Source: Campylobacterota bacterium
Lineage (GTDB): Bacteria; Campylobacterota; Campylobacteria; Campylobacterales; Sulfurovaceae
Reading direction: 5' to 3'
Assembly: GCA_022600655.1 (NCBI GenBank)
Contig: JAHZJZ010000335.1
Location: 1-7,273, forward strand
DNA length: 7,273 nt
The notes beneath the pieces were generated by a model. The model was not told the DNA's origin, did no database searches, and saw only the letters and a program-made list of their open reading frames with translations. Position numbers and translations under genes: made by a program. This document shows positions 1 to 5,738 of the stretch, in pieces (position 1 is the first letter of the stretch; the number at the start of each line of letters is the position of its first letter).

Positions 1-2
1 TA

Positions 3-842
3 AAAATTACGATATTTGGTGCTTTTGTCTCAACAGCGATATTTGCAGAGCATCCCAATGTAGAAAAAATTATTTTAGATGAGAGTAAAAAATCTTCTTC
101 TCGTCTCAAGTGGATTTACAATAAAGCCAAAGAACTTGGTGAATTTGATGTAGCCCTGACCTTTCGGCGTACCTTTTTCTCACGACTCTTTATCTGCTTT
201 ACCCAAGCCAGAATCAAAGGCTACTACCGACGCTATACCAAAGAGGTAATTCACCAAGCCATTCGGTATAATGATTTTATCAATAAAACTTTTGATTTAA
301 ACTCGACAGCCCAAGATTTAACAATCTATTTTGAACCATTTAAATATAAGAAACCTACACTCGGTATCAACCCTGGAGCTTCCTATGGCTCTGCTAAACG
401 TTGGTATCCTGAGAAGTTTGCTAGGGTAGCAACTGAACTAAGTGATAAATATGAGATTGTTATTTTTGGAGGGCCTGCAGAGGTGGATATGGCTGAAGAT
501 ATAGAAAAAGAACTCATCAAAGCAAACGTTTCAAACTATACCAACATTGCAGGGAAAACAAGCATCAAAGAGCTATGTCAAAAAATTGGTAATTTGGAGC
601 TATTCGTCACAGGAGACAGTGGACCAATGCATGTAGCTGCTGCATTTAAAATTCCTACGGTTGCTGTATTTGGTCCAACCAAAGACAAAGAGACTTCTCA
701 GTGGATGAACCCAAAAGGGGTCATTGTTAAAAAAGAGATGGAGTGTAGCCCCTGTATGAAAAGAACTTGCCCTTTAAAGCACCATGAGTGTATGAAGCTA
801 ATCGAGGCTGTGGATGTTTTGGAGAAGATTAAAGTATTATAG
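3..842 (+). CDS. waaF: ADP-heptose:LPS heptosyltransferase II, 5' end missing
   Basis: Transfers the second L-glycero-D-manno-heptose from ADP-heptose to the LPS inner core on the cytoplasmic face of the inner membrane (GT9 family, GT-B fold). The frame is open from base 3 to a TAG at 840-842, giving 279 visible residues. Family members have roughly 330-350, so some 40-60 N-terminal residues with the start lie outside the window. Seen: the WaaF-like stretch NPGASYGSAKRWYPEKFA (visible residues 123-140), a GGP turn (156-158), GDSGPMHVAAAF (204-215) in the nucleotide-sugar domain, FGPT (223-226), and a cysteine-rich tail with C-SPC, CPLKHHEC and a terminal helix (248-263) typical of WaaF rather than WaaC. 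It converges on the histidine kinase gene, overlapping it by 6 bp. An ATG at 489 is internal and is not the start. No frameshift is seen. Confidence 0.93.
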   Translation, partial: KITIFGAFVSTAIFAEHPNVEKIILDESKKSSSRLKWIYNKAKELGEFDVALTFRRTFFSRLFICFTQARIKGYYRRYTKEVIHQAIRYNDFINKTFDLNSTAQDLTIYFEPFKYKKPTLGINPGASYGSAKRWYPEKFARVATELSDKYEIVIFGGPAEVDMAEDIEKELIKANVSNYTNIAGKTSIKELCQKIGNLELFVTGDSGPMHVAAAFKIPTVAVFGPTKDKETSQWMNPKGVIVKKEMECSPCMKRTCPLKHHECMKLIEAVDVLEKIKVL

Positions 843-852
843 AATACTTTTT
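831..852. terminator. Bidirectional intrinsic terminator spanning both stop codons
   Basis: An 8-bp perfect stem, AAAGTATT (831-838) and AATACTTT (843-850), encloses the 4-base loop ATAG. On the plus strand the descending arm runs into TTTTT (848-852) and, after GAATC, another T run, which suits termination of waaF. On the minus strand the hairpin is followed by a weaker T-rich stretch, for the kinase. The stem has only two G-C pairs, so strength is uncertain. The waaF TAG sits in the loop, and the kinase TAA (839-837) at the stem-loop border. Confidence 0.6.
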
Positions 853-2228
853 GAATCTTTTTCAACCAAAATCTTTACCAAACTCCCCCTCCCCACTTCA
901 CTCTCAATAACAATATCAAAACCGTGAATATCCAAAATCATTTTCACAATAGATAAGCCAAGTCCTGTCCCTCCACTTTCTCGTGATTTTATTTTATCTA
1001 CACGATAAAATCTATCAAAAATATGTTCCAAATCCTCCTTGGTCATTCCTATGCCTTGGTCTTTTATTATCACTATATATTCTAGTTTATGCTCCTTTAC
1101 TTCTATTTCTATTTTTGTATCTTTATGACTATACAAAATAGCATTTTTAAGGATATTTAGACAAGCAATTTTAAGAAGCTTACAGTTACCTCTGACAGTT
1201 ACTGGGACTAAAGTGGTTATCTCTATATTAATAGCTTTTTTATGAGCTATTGGGCTTAACTCCTCTACACACTCTGTAATAATCTCATCTATATATAGCT
1301 CTTTAAAAGAGGACCTTATCTCTAGTTTATCTGTTTTTGCCAAAAAGAGAAGACCATCAATAAACTTCTGAATCTCTATGATTTTAGATAGGGATTTTTC
1401 TAAAATTTTTTGATACTCCTCACTGTTTCTCTCTCTTCTTAGCCCAACTTCTATTTCTCCTCTTATGGTAGTTAGAGGTGTTTTAAGTTCATGCGAAACA
1501 TCACTACTAAATTGGGATATTTTAGAAAAAGACTCTTGGTGTCGAACCAGTAGCTTATTGAAAGTCTCTACCAACTTTTTTATCTCATTGGGGATATTTT
1601 TGGTACTAACTCTTTTGGTATAGTCGTAAGCCTTTATCTCATTAACACTCATGACCACATTGTCTACAGGTAGAAGAGTTCTTGATATAAGTATGTAAGC
1701 ACCTAATATGGAAAAAATAAAAATAATAGTATTTACAGCAATAAGTGTTACAGTTGTATTGCTCTTAAAAGATATTGCCACAGAGGCTTGAACAAACTGT
1801 ACAGTTCTGTCATCTATGGAGACTCGTTGCATTGCTGTTCTGTGACTGTTGAATGTCTGATAGAGTATATCCTCTTTTATATAATCTTTTTGAAGATTAA
1901 AATTAGCAAAAACAGAATTTTTAGTCTCAGAGGATTTAGCGATAACCGACCCAGTTTCTGTTGTTAAATCATAACTGACAATACGCACATGCAGTAGACC
2001 CATCTTGAATTTTTTCTGTATATCTTCTATATCTTCATAGATCTCTTCGAGTTCATCCTCTCTCATATCGTTGGTCAGGTCATTGATGATAACATGCAGA
2101 GAGCCGTCAATATTGGAGAGTTGATTTGTATAAGCATTTTGATACAATAGATAAGTTGTTCCTAAAAGTATCATGGCGATTAAAAGTGCAAAATAGAGGG
2201 TTAATCGCAATCTTATACTTTTAAACAT
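837..2228 (-). CDS. Membrane sensor histidine kinase (CusS-like architecture)
   Basis: The 463-residue inner-membrane kinase of a two-component system autophosphorylates on histidine and passes phosphate to the regulator encoded just upstream. In order: transmembrane helix 1 (about 9-29), periplasmic sensor region (about 31-157), transmembrane helix 2 (about 159-182), HAMP linker (about 183-235), HisKA with the H-box SHELKTP (phospho-acceptor His246), and HATPase_c with N-box N358-N362, G1 DQGIGM (390-395), F-box FDRFYR (404-409) and G2 GGTGLGL (419-425). All catalytic boxes are intact. The H-box region resembles heavy-metal kinases such as CusS, but the periplasmic part has no cysteine and no His/Met cluster, so metal sensing is not supported and the signal is unknown. 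Its ATG overlaps the end of the regulator gene by 8 bp (ATGTTTAA). A GGGAG lies 9 bases upstream of the ATG, inside that gene. Confidence 0.93.
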   Translation of the reverse strand: MFKSIRLRLTLYFALLIAMILLGTTYLLYQNAYTNQLSNIDGSLHVIINDLTNDMREDELEEIYEDIEDIQKKFKMGLLHVRIVSYDLTTETGSVIAKSSETKNSVFANFNLQKDYIKEDILYQTFNSHRTAMQRVSIDDRTVQFVQASVAISFKSNTTVTLIAVNTIIFIFSILGAYILISRTLLPVDNVVMSVNEIKAYDYTKRVSTKNIPNEIKKLVETFNKLLVRHQESFSKISQFSSDVSHELKTPLTTIRGEIEVGLRRERNSEEYQKILEKSLSKIIEIQKFIDGLLFLAKTDKLEIRSSFKELYIDEIITECVEELSPIAHKKAINIEITTLVPVTVRGNCKLLKIACLNILKNAILYSHKDTKIEIEVKEHKLEYIVIIKDQGIGMTKEDLEHIFDRFYRVDKIKSRESGGTGLGLSIVKMILDIHGFDIVIESEVGRGSLVKILVEKDSKSIL

Positions 2229-2898
2229 GGGGTTTAACTCCCAACATATAGCCTGTACCTCTTATGGTATGTATCAGTTTATTCTCAAAATTTTTATCTA
2301 TCTTATTTCTAAGCCGATAGATATAGACATTAATAATATTGCTCATGCTCATCACGTTCATATCACTCAAATTCTCGTTAATAACCGTTTCACTCAACAC
2401 AACTCCTCGGTTTCTCGCCAAAAACTCAAGCAGTGCATACTCTTTAGAGGTAAGCGTCATCACCCTGTTGGCTCGGGATACTTTTCGTAGATGGGTATCT
2501 ATCTCCAAATCCCCAATGACCAGAATATTGTTGCTTGTAGATTTTCTTCTAAGTTGGACTTTAATCCGTGCTAATAGCTCTTCAAAAGAGAAAGGTTTGC
2601 TCATGTAATCATCAGCACCATGATTCAAACCTGTCACTTTATCACTAACCGTCTCTTTGGCTGTTAACATAATAATGGGAATATCTATATTTTTATTTCG
2701 TAAGATTTGACACACTTCAAAGCCATTATGCCCAGGCAACATCACATCTAAAATCATAAGGTCGTATTGATTTACCTCTACAAGATAGAGTGCTTCAGTA
2801 CCATTAATGGTATGGTCAACGCTATAGGACTCCTCTCTAAGCCCTTTTTTTAAAAAATTTGCGATTCCTTCATCGTCTTCTACCAGTAATATTTTCAT
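2221..2898 (-). CDS. OmpR/PhoB-family response regulator (CusR-like)
   Basis: This 225-residue cytoplasmic transcription factor is activated by phosphorylation. The receiver domain (about 1-115) has the acidic pocket E7/D8/D9, phospho-acceptor Asp51 in LDVMLPG, switch Thr79, Tyr98 and Lys101 of SKPFSFEELLARI. The C-terminal winged-helix domain (about 125-220) carries LTSKEYALLEFL (149-160), a recognition region with SNIINVYIYRLRNKID (186-201) and the wing IRGTGYML (212-219). The wording is closest to the CusR/CopR branch by eye, which does not fix the ligand. The start is an ATG with GAGGA (2910-2906) 7 bases upstream. It is the first gene of a two-gene unit with the kinase. A plausible target is the 11-bp phased repeat upstream of the neighbouring lipoprotein gene; no similar repeat array is seen before its own gene. 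Confidence 0.94.
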   Translation of the reverse strand: MKILLVEDDEGIANFLKKGLREESYSVDHTINGTEALYLVEVNQYDLMILDVMLPGHNGFEVCQILRNKNIDIPIIMLTAKETVSDKVTGLNHGADDYMSKPFSFEELLARIKVQLRRKSTSNNILVIGDLEIDTHLRKVSRANRVMTLTSKEYALLEFLARNRGVVLSETVINENLSDMNVMSMSNIINVYIYRLRNKIDKNFENKLIHTIRGTGYMLGVKPHV

Positions 2899-2927
2899 AT
2901 TGTCATCCTCTACCTATACTTTACCAT

Positions 2928-2933
2928 TTTATA
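2928..2933 (-). promoter_or_regulatory. Candidate -10 element of the regulator/kinase operon
   Basis: Minus-strand TATAAA lies about 30 bases upstream of the regulator ATG and would give a leader of roughly 20 bases. No convincing -35 is present at 16-18 bp, and that position falls inside the left arm of the long inverted repeat. In AT-rich DNA a lone -10 match is weak evidence. Confidence 0.3.
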
Positions 2934-2935
2934 CT
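2930..2935 (+). promoter_or_regulatory. Candidate plus-strand -10 facing the inverted-repeat element
   Basis: Plus-strand TATACT matches the sigma-70 -10 consensus at five of six bases and would start transcription near 2942, the first base of the long inverted repeat. A TTGTCA at 2900-2905 is too far away (24 bp) to be its -35. The alignment of the predicted start with the repeat edge is suggestive only. Confidence 0.25.
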
Positions 2936-2941
2936 AAAATA

Positions 2942-3097
2942 TTGGTTCATGCCGAGATTAGAGGGCTATAGAATAGATAAAAGGTGAGAAAATGCTATTT
3001 ATTATCTATAAATATGGTAGTTCTTGTATAGAAAATTATTTAATTATCTGCTTGAAGCAGATTAAAAGCATAGCCCTCAAATTTCGGTATGAGCCAA
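2942..3097. repeat. 156-bp element bounded by 28-bp imperfect inverted repeats
   Basis: The arms 2942-2969 and 3070-3097 are reverse complements at 24 of 28 positions. Three of the four mismatches (2946/3093, 2951/3088, 2956/3083) are T-G or G-T on the plus strand, so a plus-strand RNA would form 27 of 28 pairs, leaving only A2960/A3079 unpaired. The minus-strand RNA would have A-C clashes instead. Two perfect inner hairpins lie inside: ATAGATAA (2973-2980) with TTATCTAT (3002-3009), and ATCTGCTT (3046-3053) with AAGCAGAT (3055-3062). No transposase gene and no convincing flanking target duplication are seen. It may be a structured RNA gene, a regulatory leader or a miniature inverted-repeat element. 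The inverted repeat itself is certain; its role is not. Confidence 0.85.
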
Positions 3098-3126
3098 GGA
3101 AAAAATTATTATTTTTTCCCTTTTAA
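2992..3126 (+). CDS. Possible 44-residue small protein inside the inverted-repeat element
   Basis: An ATG at 2992 opens a 44-codon frame ending in TAA at 3124-3126. AGGTGAG (2982-2988) lies 3 bases before the ATG and can pair with the 16S tail. The peptide starts MLFIIYKYGSSC, is rich in Ile, Leu, Phe and Lys, contains two cysteines and ends in a basic then aromatic tail (RKKLLFFPF). I recognise no family. The last codons are made by the low-complexity terminator-like hairpin, and the frame spans the right arm of the inverted repeat, both of which suggest a chance ORF. It is listed because of the ribosome-binding match. Confidence 0.15.
   Translation: MLFIIYKYGSSCIENYLIICLKQIKSIALKFRYEPRKKLLFFPF
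3098..3124. terminator. AT-rich terminator-like hairpin
   Basis: GGAAAAAAT (3098-3106) pairs with ATTTTTTCC (3111-3119) around a 4-base loop, giving a 9-bp stem. On the plus strand it is followed by CTTTT, so it could end a transcript from the inverted-repeat element. On the minus strand it begins about a dozen bases after the lipoprotein stop and could end that gene, though TTGG rather than a T run follows it. Only two G-C pairs support the stem. Confidence 0.4.
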
Positions 3127-3130
3127 TCTA

Positions 3131-3958
3131 CTATTCTGTTGCAAAAAAGCCAACATTAATAGTCTGATTACCACTCTCTTCTAGAGCCAATATCTCAATC
3201 TCATAAGTTGTACCTGACTCCAAGAATTCATCTGGGACACTCAATCTGTTGACTGTTGCGGGAACATGTACATCATAGGTAGGTCGAGAGAAACCATTTG
3301 GGTCATCTTCTGTCTCTTTTGTTATGATGACTTCATAACCAGTAATGGTTACTGCTTTACCATCAATAGTCTGTGTTACTGCATTCCAACTGACTTCAAG
3401 CCCAGTGGTTGCTACCAGTACACCATCAGAGGCATCCTCTTCATCTTCTACGATAACAGGTGAAGTAATCTCTGGTTTTTCAGGTATATTATGAGTAAAT
3501 TTAGCAACACCAACTAAACCTTTTCCCTCATAAGTTACACCCTTTACCTGATACTCTCCCTCTGGAAAATCACTCTTAAGGTTGGCAATAGGGTATTCAG
3601 CATTTTCTGGCTCTCTAGATTCAAAGAAAAATCCTGCCATGGTAAGGTCTTTGAGTTGTGATTGTGGTTTTACAGCAAGTACTTGTAATCCATTTGGGTC
3701 ATAAACACACAACTCTGACCAACCACTGTCATCAAATGCACCATGAACACCAGTATCTTCATCACCTGCATTATGTTCAATATATAGTTTTGCAGACTCA
3801 ATAACTGTCATCTCTCCCCCAGTTGGGGTACAAGTAATCCCATTACTGCTCGTTGTATTTGTATCGTCATTGCTATCATTACCACATCCTGTTACTGTAA
3901 AAGCGAGTAGAACCAGAGTTGCTAATGAAGTAGATAATTTTATGTTAGACTGTTTCAT
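3131..3958 (-). CDS. FN3-domain envelope lipoprotein, function unknown
   Basis: A 275-residue exported protein. Seen: a basic start (MKQSNIKLS), a hydrophobic stretch (about 10-22) and the lipobox VTGC with the lipidated cysteine at position 25, then an Asn/Asp/Ser/Thr-rich linker (27-40). A middle region (about 50-160) includes YIEHNAGDEDTG (59-70), FFES-EP (111-117) and FPEGEYQVKG (131-140). A C-terminal fibronectin-III-like beta sandwich (about 162-275) shows LEVSWNAV, ITGYEVII and TYEIEILALEESGN. I recall similar uncharacterised FN3 proteins with the IEHNA/FFES/FPEGEY pattern in other bacteria, but cannot check. AGGAG lies 6 bases before the ATG. It has its own TATAAT promoter preceded by 11-bp phased repeats, so it is probably controlled by an OmpR-family regulator, plausibly the neighbour. 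It could be a surface-binding or stress-responsive lipoprotein; no enzymatic motif is visible. Confidence 0.88.
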   Translation of the reverse strand: MKQSNIKLSTSLATLVLLAFTVTGCGNDSNDDTNTTSSNGITCTPTGGEMTVIESAKLYIEHNAGDEDTGVHGAFDDSGWSELCVYDPNGLQVLAVKPQSQLKDLTMAGFFFESREPENAEYPIANLKSDFPEGEYQVKGVTYEGKGLVGVAKFTHNIPEKPEITSPVIVEDEEDASDGVLVATTGLEVSWNAVTQTIDGKAVTITGYEVIITKETEDDPNGFSRPTYDVHVPATVNRLSVPDEFLESGTTYEIEILALEESGNQTINVGFFATE

Positions 3959-3990
3959 AATTTTCTCCTAATTTTTTTAGTTACAAGAGA

Positions 3991-3996
3991 ATTATA
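3991..3996 (-). promoter_or_regulatory. -10 element of the lipoprotein gene
   Basis: Minus-strand TATAAT is a perfect -10 hexamer, 32 bases upstream of the lipoprotein ATG. Transcription would start near 3984, giving a leader of about 25 bases that contains the AGGAG site. Nothing like TTGACA occurs 16-18 bp upstream, where the phased repeats lie instead, as expected for an activator-dependent promoter. Confidence 0.6.
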
Positions 3997-4006
3997 AAAT
4001 TATCTG

Positions 4007-4033
4007 ATGAATTGGATATGAATATTAGATGAA
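4007..4033 (-). promoter_or_regulatory. Three 11-bp phased TTCAT repeats: likely response-regulator operator
   Basis: On the minus strand TTCAT occurs at 4033-4029, 4022-4018 and 4011-4007, each starting exactly 11 bp after the last. The third is followed by 10 bp and then the TATAAT at 3996-3991. Tandem half-sites at 11-bp spacing ending about 10 bp from the -10 are the known geometry of PhoB/OmpR-family activator boxes. The adjacent CusR-like regulator is the obvious candidate to bind here, which is inference. The half-site sequence does not match the classical Pho box. Confidence 0.6.
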
Positions 4034-4048
4034 CTTTTATTCATCTAA
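4025..4048. repeat. 9-bp perfect hairpin overlapping the first operator repeat
   Basis: TTAGATGAA (4025-4033) and TTCATCTAA (4040-4048) form a perfect 9-bp stem with a 6-base loop, between the porin stop and the lipoprotein promoter. It includes the outermost TTCAT repeat and an inverted copy of it. It may be a weak terminator for the upstream operon, or an inverted extra half-site for the regulator. Confidence 0.5.
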
Positions 4049-4066
4049 AAATATAAGAGACTCTTA
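4047..4066 (-). terminator. Weak candidate terminator after the porin gene
   Basis: Shortly after the porin TGA (4072-4070) the minus strand reads TAAGAG-T-CTCTTA (4066-4054), a short palindrome, followed by TATTTTTA. The stem is about 5 bp with a 3-base loop, so on its own it is weak. With the next hairpin at 4048-4025 it could reduce read-through into the lipoprotein gene. Confidence 0.3.
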
Positions 4067-4069
4067 AAC

Positions 4070-5188
4070 TCAAAGTTCAAATTTCAGAAGAAATATAACC
4101 TTATCTTGATCATCAGCACTATCATCAGCAAAAATCTTTGCATAGAGCAGTTCACTCTCTATATTTTCACCAATCTCATACTCTATAGAGAAGTCCAACT
4201 CCTTCTCCTCTCTCTCTATACCATCAAGATAATACTCTGTACTTCTAAACATTGTGCTAAAGAGCAGGTTATCTTTTTCGTAACTTAAAATAGTATACTC
4301 ACTCTTTGCATTTTTCTCATAGACACTATTAATCTCATACTCACCATCTTCGAGTGGATTAATATGGTCACCCATCTCATCAAGACTACCAATACCACCC
4401 TCTTTATCGGTTTTTATAAGACCGTAGTGGAGCTTGAAATCACCAAATTTTGCTCTAGCTTCAAGATTAAATATATCACCATCTCTCATCTCTCTATCTC
4501 TCTCTTCACTCTTGGCATAATGAACAGTCATCCCATAATCATCATTGTCAAACTCTGCTTTTAATCCAAGAGCATCAAACATCTTTGGAACAAACATATA
4601 GTATGGATTAAGTATCACATTATCAAGAGAGCTGTTTTTTATATCCAAAACAAAAGCCCCATCTTCTCCTATCTTCTCAAAAGGGCTAATCTCATCATCA
4701 TCTGCATCTGCAATCTTTTGACTATAACCAAGTGTAAGATTTGTATTATTCTCTATATTAGCCATAGCCACAATCGCTTGATGATAATCCTCAAACCACT
4801 CCAGCTCTAGCTCTTGTCTTCCTGCTATGATATTAATAGACCCATTTTTATATTGTAGATTTGCTGTAGTAAGTAGTGTTCCTACTGCTTCAGTAGCATC
4901 ACTACGATACCTCTCTTTGAGATTATGATTTGCACGAAATGAGATAGCACTACTTACCCCATAAAACTTCTCTGTCTCTACTCCTAAACCCAAAGAGCTG
5001 TTGGTAAATCCAAAATCCCTCATTGGAGACTTTTTTGAAATAGTTAATGAGTGAAGTGTCAAATCAGCACTTATTTTAGAGTGTTTAAGTGCATCACTTA
5101 ACGAATCTGCATAAAGTGGTAAAACTACTAATAGCAGTAAAGAAACAAAAATATTTTTTTTAATTTTATTATACGTCAAAAGCTTCAT
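4070..5188 (-). CDS. Opr-type outer-membrane porin-like beta-barrel protein
   Basis: From the ATG at 5188 the product has 372 residues: a lysine-rich start, a hydrophobic signal core (about 13-24) and a likely signal peptidase I site after LYA (25-27). The remainder alternates polar and hydrophobic residues in strand-like blocks with acidic loops (for example 161-166 and 355-362), as in an outer-membrane barrel. The block GRQELELEWFEDYHQAIV (123-140) with LNPYYMFVPKMFDALGLK (193-210) resembles Campylobacterota Opr-family porins as I remember them. The end, FLLKFEL, lacks the usual final Phe. The frame extends upstream to a TTG at 5215 (381 residues), but that adds nine residues before the signal peptide and has no ribosome site. 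The ATG at 5188 lies in the last 20 bp of gmhA, also without a clear Shine-Dalgarno, so translational coupling is likely. The substrate cannot be told. Confidence 0.72.
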   Translation of the reverse strand: MKLLTYNKIKKNIFVSLLLLVVLPLYADSLSDALKHSKISADLTLHSLTISKKSPMRDFGFTNSSLGLGVETEKFYGVSSAISFRANHNLKERYRSDATEAVGTLLTTANLQYKNGSINIIAGRQELELEWFEDYHQAIVAMANIENNTNLTLGYSQKIADADDDEISPFEKIGEDGAFVLDIKNSSLDNVILNPYYMFVPKMFDALGLKAEFDNDDYGMTVHYAKSEERDREMRDGDIFNLEARAKFGDFKLHYGLIKTDKEGGIGSLDEMGDHINPLEDGEYEINSVYEKNAKSEYTILSYEKDNLLFSTMFRSTEYYLDGIEREEKELDFSIEYEIGENIESELLYAKIFADDSADDQDKVIFLLKFEL

Positions 5189-5738
5189 CAATAATCTGAC
5201 AAATAGTATGCCCAAAAAGTATATGCATCTCTTGAATTCTCGGTGTATTGTCCGATGGAACCACCAAATTTACATCACAAACCTCATTCATTTTCCCACC
5301 ATCACGACCTGATAAACCAAGAGTTAAACAGCCCATCTCTTTAGCCAATTTCAAAGCAGAAATAACATTAGCCGAATTTCCAGAAGTGGAGATACCAATC
5401 AGTAAATCCCCCTCATTTGCCAACGCTTCTGTTTGTCGATCAAAAACTCTATCATAACCATAGTCATTTCCAATGGCTGTTAAGGCAGAAGTATCCGTTG
5501 TTAAAGCAATACCAGGTAACCCTCGACGTTCTGTTTTATAACGACCTGTTAACTCTGCAGCGATATGTTGGGCATCGGCAGCTGAACCACCATTTCCACA
5601 GAGCAGTACTTTATTCCCTCTTTTTAAAACATCCACAGCCATCATAGAAGCTTGTTCTAAATCTTCTGCCATGGTTTCCATCACCAATTTTATAGTCTCT
5701 AAATGTGATTCAAATTCACTAACAATAGTTGTTTTCAT
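5169..5738 (-). CDS. gmhA: Sedoheptulose-7-phosphate isomerase (phosphoheptose isomerase)
   Basis: Converts sedoheptulose 7-phosphate to D-glycero-D-manno-heptose 7-phosphate, the first committed step to ADP-heptose, in the cytoplasm; family members are zinc-dependent tetramers. From the ATG at 5738 it has 189 residues, close to the 192 of E. coli. Seen: SIS-fold phosphate loop CGNGGSAADAQH (47-58), AAELTGRY (60-67), TSALTAIGNDYGYDRVF (83-99), STSGNS (117-122), LSGRDGGKM (142-150) and RIQEMH-IL-GH (167-177). By comparison with E. coli GmhA, His58, Glu62, Gln169 and His177 are the expected metal and catalytic residues, all present. An ATG two codons upstream (5744) touches the AAGGA sequence directly. 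The ATG at 5738 has it 5 bases upstream, so I prefer it. It overlaps the end of hldE by 20 bp and the porin start by 20 bp. Confidence 0.95.
   Translation of the reverse strand: MKTTIVSEFESHLETIKLVMETMAEDLEQASMMAVDVLKRGNKVLLCGNGGSAADAQHIAAELTGRYKTERRGLPGIALTTDTSALTAIGNDYGYDRVFDRQTEALANEGDLLIGISTSGNSANVISALKLAKEMGCLTLGLSGRDGGKMNEVCDVNLVVPSDNTPRIQEMHILFGHTICQIIDEAFDV

Noticed and set aside
2227..2608. Plus-strand open frames of about 90 codons opposite the response regulator
   Set aside because: They lie antisense to a gene with intact domain motifs, show no recognisable protein features, and look like by-products of codon bias.
2915..2935. Two TATACT copies 15 bp apart as an operator of the regulator gene
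   Set aside because: Spacing does not fit a helical turn or the 11-bp array seen at 4007-4033; more simply -10-like AT-rich sequence.
2942..3097. Insertion sequence or integron attC site
   Set aside because: No transposase or integrase gene, no recognisable IS end sequence, no clear target duplication, and no attC core (GTTRRRY-type) boxes.
5188..5215. TTG start giving a nine-residue longer porin
   Set aside because: No Shine-Dalgarno, deeper overlap with gmhA, and the extension would precede an ordinary signal peptide that begins at the ATG at 5188.
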